Shown in pieces: positions 5,648 to 6,569 of a stretch of DNA of 6,569 nt. Source of the stretch: Syntrophaceae bacterium UBA3084. GTDB lineage: Bacteria > Desulfobacterota > Syntrophia > Syntrophales > UBA6807. The notes under the pieces were generated by a model, which saw nothing but the letters and a program-made list of their open reading frames with translations, had not been told where the DNA came from and searched no databases. Numbering within the stretch: the first letter of the stretch is position 1; every line of letters begins with the position of its first letter. The position numbers and the translations under genes are program-made. The stretch lies in assembly GCA_002367335.1 (NCBI GenBank), contig DFBI01000066.1:1-6569 (forward strand). The letters run 5' to 3'.

Positions 5648-6079
5648 CTAGTTAAACACCAACATATGAGTTAGATATTTTTCTGTGCCATCATAAAAAT
5701 GTACCTGAATCTTAATTTCAAAAGTTCGCAATCCCCTGGCGCTAAGTGCAAACTTATTATGTCTTGTATGGATTCTTTTTATGGGCTCTGGAAACGTGGG
5801 ATCTAGTTCATATTCAACATATTCAATCTGTGAAAGCGTCTCAGGAGTCGCCTCGATGAAAATTTTCCAATCCCATAGATGGTTGCCAATATATTTGGAA
5901 GTATTTATTGCTGTTATATTACGCGTGTTCTTTATCGGGGATGGTTCATTATTACTTAAATTATTACCATCAGTTAGATAAACTAACAATGATACTATTG
6001 CCGTTATTAAGCCGGCAACTCCAGTCAATATTCCAGGTAATGAAGTCCAGAACATTTTTTTACTATTATTGTCTTTCAT
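5648..6079 (-). CDS. Membrane-anchored pYEATS-domain protein
   Basis: This 143-residue protein has an N-terminal anchor and a single soluble domain. After a short polar start (MKDNNSKK), residues about 12-35 form a transmembrane helix of the FWTSLPGILTGVAGLITAI type, a recurring N-terminal anchor in bacteria. A polar linker of about 30 residues follows. Residues about 68-143 fit the prokaryotic YEATS pattern: LWDWKIFIEA, IEYVEYELDPTFPEPI, a KFAL strand, GLRTFEIKIQVHFYDG, and a final strand. This is a small all-beta immunoglobulin-like fold. In other bacteria pYEATS domains occur in predicted signalling and conflict proteins, often fused to TIR or other effectors; no effector is fused here. 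The usual GWG-type turn is replaced by GLRTF. The start is uncertain: ATG 6079 is my choice, and in-frame ATG 6088 and TTG 6094 add 3 or 5 residues. The side facing the domain cannot be decided from the sequence. Confidence 0.75.
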   Translation of the reverse strand: MKDNNSKKMFWTSLPGILTGVAGLITAIVSLLVYLTDGNNLSNNEPSPIKNTRNITAINTSKYIGNHLWDWKIFIEATPETLSQIEYVEYELDPTFPEPIKRIHTRHNKFALSARGLRTFEIKIQVHFYDGTEKYLTHMLVFN

Positions 6080-6123
6080 AATTCGCATTCTCAAAAGTTT
6101 GGACCTGAGATTAATAACGTTGC

Positions 6124-6136
6124 CAATTTATACAAC
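6124..6136 (+). repeat. 13-bp inverted repeat, left end of transposase remnant
   Basis: CAATTTATACAAC here is the exact reverse complement of 6553-6565. The pair brackets the decayed transposase at 6142-6534, consistent with the outer ends of the element. The same motif (TTGTATAAATT on the - strand) lies about 45-55 bp upstream of the pYEATS start and might contribute promoter elements, which is speculative. Confidence 0.7.
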
Positions 6137-6141
6137 ATATT

Positions 6142-6534
6142 TTACCGGCACCATCTTTCCAGGACGTCCGCGTCCAATTCACAGTTCCGTTCCACTCGAG
6201 AAGAAGCCGCATAAACGGCTTAGGGACTCACACCAAGCTCTTCGGCAAGTACCCGGCCACTCTGTCCTGAATAATGCATCCAAACATAACATAAAATAGC
6301 TCTGGCACGTGATACATTCTCAGACCTGCCTCCACCAGCCAAGGCATGACTACAGACTCCCATATCTTTGGCAATGCGTTCTCTTCAGCTTTGACAATTC
6401 TACCTGCCTATATCTTCCTTTAGATTGAGCATCCACTTCTGACCAGCATCAATAAAAATTGGCCGTCGCTCAATGCCACGTGCCATAACATGGTGCAAAA
6501 CACCAGGCGCATCCAATCGGGCTTGTCTCACCAT
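6142..6534 (-). pseudogene. Decayed REP-associated Y1 (IS200/IS605-like) transposase
   Basis: Translated in one - strand frame from ATG 6534, the sequence begins MVRQARLDAPGVLHHVMARG, the hallmark N-terminus of REP-associated tyrosine transposases (RAYT/TnpA-REP). It continues to KEDIGR and stops at TAG. After a second stop (TGA) the same frame resumes with ERIAKDMGVCSHALAGGG, then ARAILCYVWMHYSGQSGRVL and ELGVSP, a third stop, and AVYAASSRVERNCEL. This is the C-terminal helix-turn-helix region of the family. The middle, about 150 or more residues including the HUH motif and catalytic Tyr, is deleted. The third stop looks like a CAA to TAA change, since related proteins have SPQAVYAA. Full-length relatives are about 230-320 residues. 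The gene is non-functional. It sits directly upstream of the pYEATS gene on the same strand. Confidence 0.85.
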
Positions 6535-6552
6535 ACAGCATACATACCTTAA

Positions 6553-6565
6553 GTTGTATAAATTG
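6553..6565 (+). repeat. 13-bp inverted repeat, right end of transposase remnant
   Basis: GTTGTATAAATTG is the exact partner of 6124-6136. The following TCCC at the window edge resembles the AATTGTCCCC ends that I associate with this transposase group, so the element boundary is probably at or just past the end of the window. Confidence 0.7.
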
Positions 6566-6569
6566 TCCC

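Noticed and set aside
6069..6299. 76-codon + strand frame over the transposase remnant
   Set aside because: It is antisense to the recognisable RAYT C-terminal sequence and has no domain of its own.

Overview
The window comes from a Gram-negative bacterium. Two proteins carry clear Sec signal peptides and one of these is a CsgG-type envelope protein. The mix of heptanucleotide intergenic repeats, a four-helix-bundle gene remnant, a B12-dependent radical SAM protein, a DarB-type ketosynthase and REP-type transposase debris is what I would expect in an environmental Desulfobacterota-like or similar genome. No rRNA or other phylogenetic marker is present, so the taxon is only a guess.

Left part (1-3131, + strand): two metabolic genes. 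The first is a cobalamin-binding radical SAM enzyme (401-1696). The second is a StlD/DarB-type ketoacyl synthase with an intact Cys-His-Asn triad (1983-3131). Each is preceded by about 300 bp of non-coding DNA made of period-7 repeats in three flavours: A (TTCGATG/TTGGACG), B (TGAACCC/TGAACCT) and C (CTGAAGG/TTCAGCC). The first repeat region (80-392) is a near-palindromic cassette. Its inverted arms surround the first 16 or so codons of a four-helix-bundle (23S rRNA intervening-sequence type) protein. The second region (1705-1968) reuses the same modules with changed unit number and order.

Middle part (3132-5471): a non-coding stretch with a good sigma70-like promoter, then two convergent secreted-protein genes. 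The + strand gene (3429-4208) encodes a signal peptide plus two copies of a roughly 100-residue helical domain, possibly HEAT-like. The - strand gene (4266-5471) encodes a signal peptide, a CsgG domain, a FlgT-like region, a basic linker and a third copy of that same domain. The shared domain suggests that the two proteins work in one envelope-associated process.

Right part (5472-6569, - strand): a 131-bp MITE-like element with 16-bp terminal inverted repeats and TA flanks lies between the CsgG gene and a small membrane-anchored protein (5648-6079). That protein's soluble domain looks like a prokaryotic YEATS (pYEATS) domain. Upstream of it is a decayed REP-associated Y1 transposase (6142-6534) with three in-frame stops and a deleted catalytic core, bounded by 13-bp inverted repeats. 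The region from about 4200 to 6100 is visibly more AT-rich than the left half.

The left genes probably make or modify a resorcinol-like or other polyketide/lipid product. The middle genes appear to be envelope proteins. The pYEATS protein may act in signalling or conflict. No evidence in the window links these three blocks functionally.
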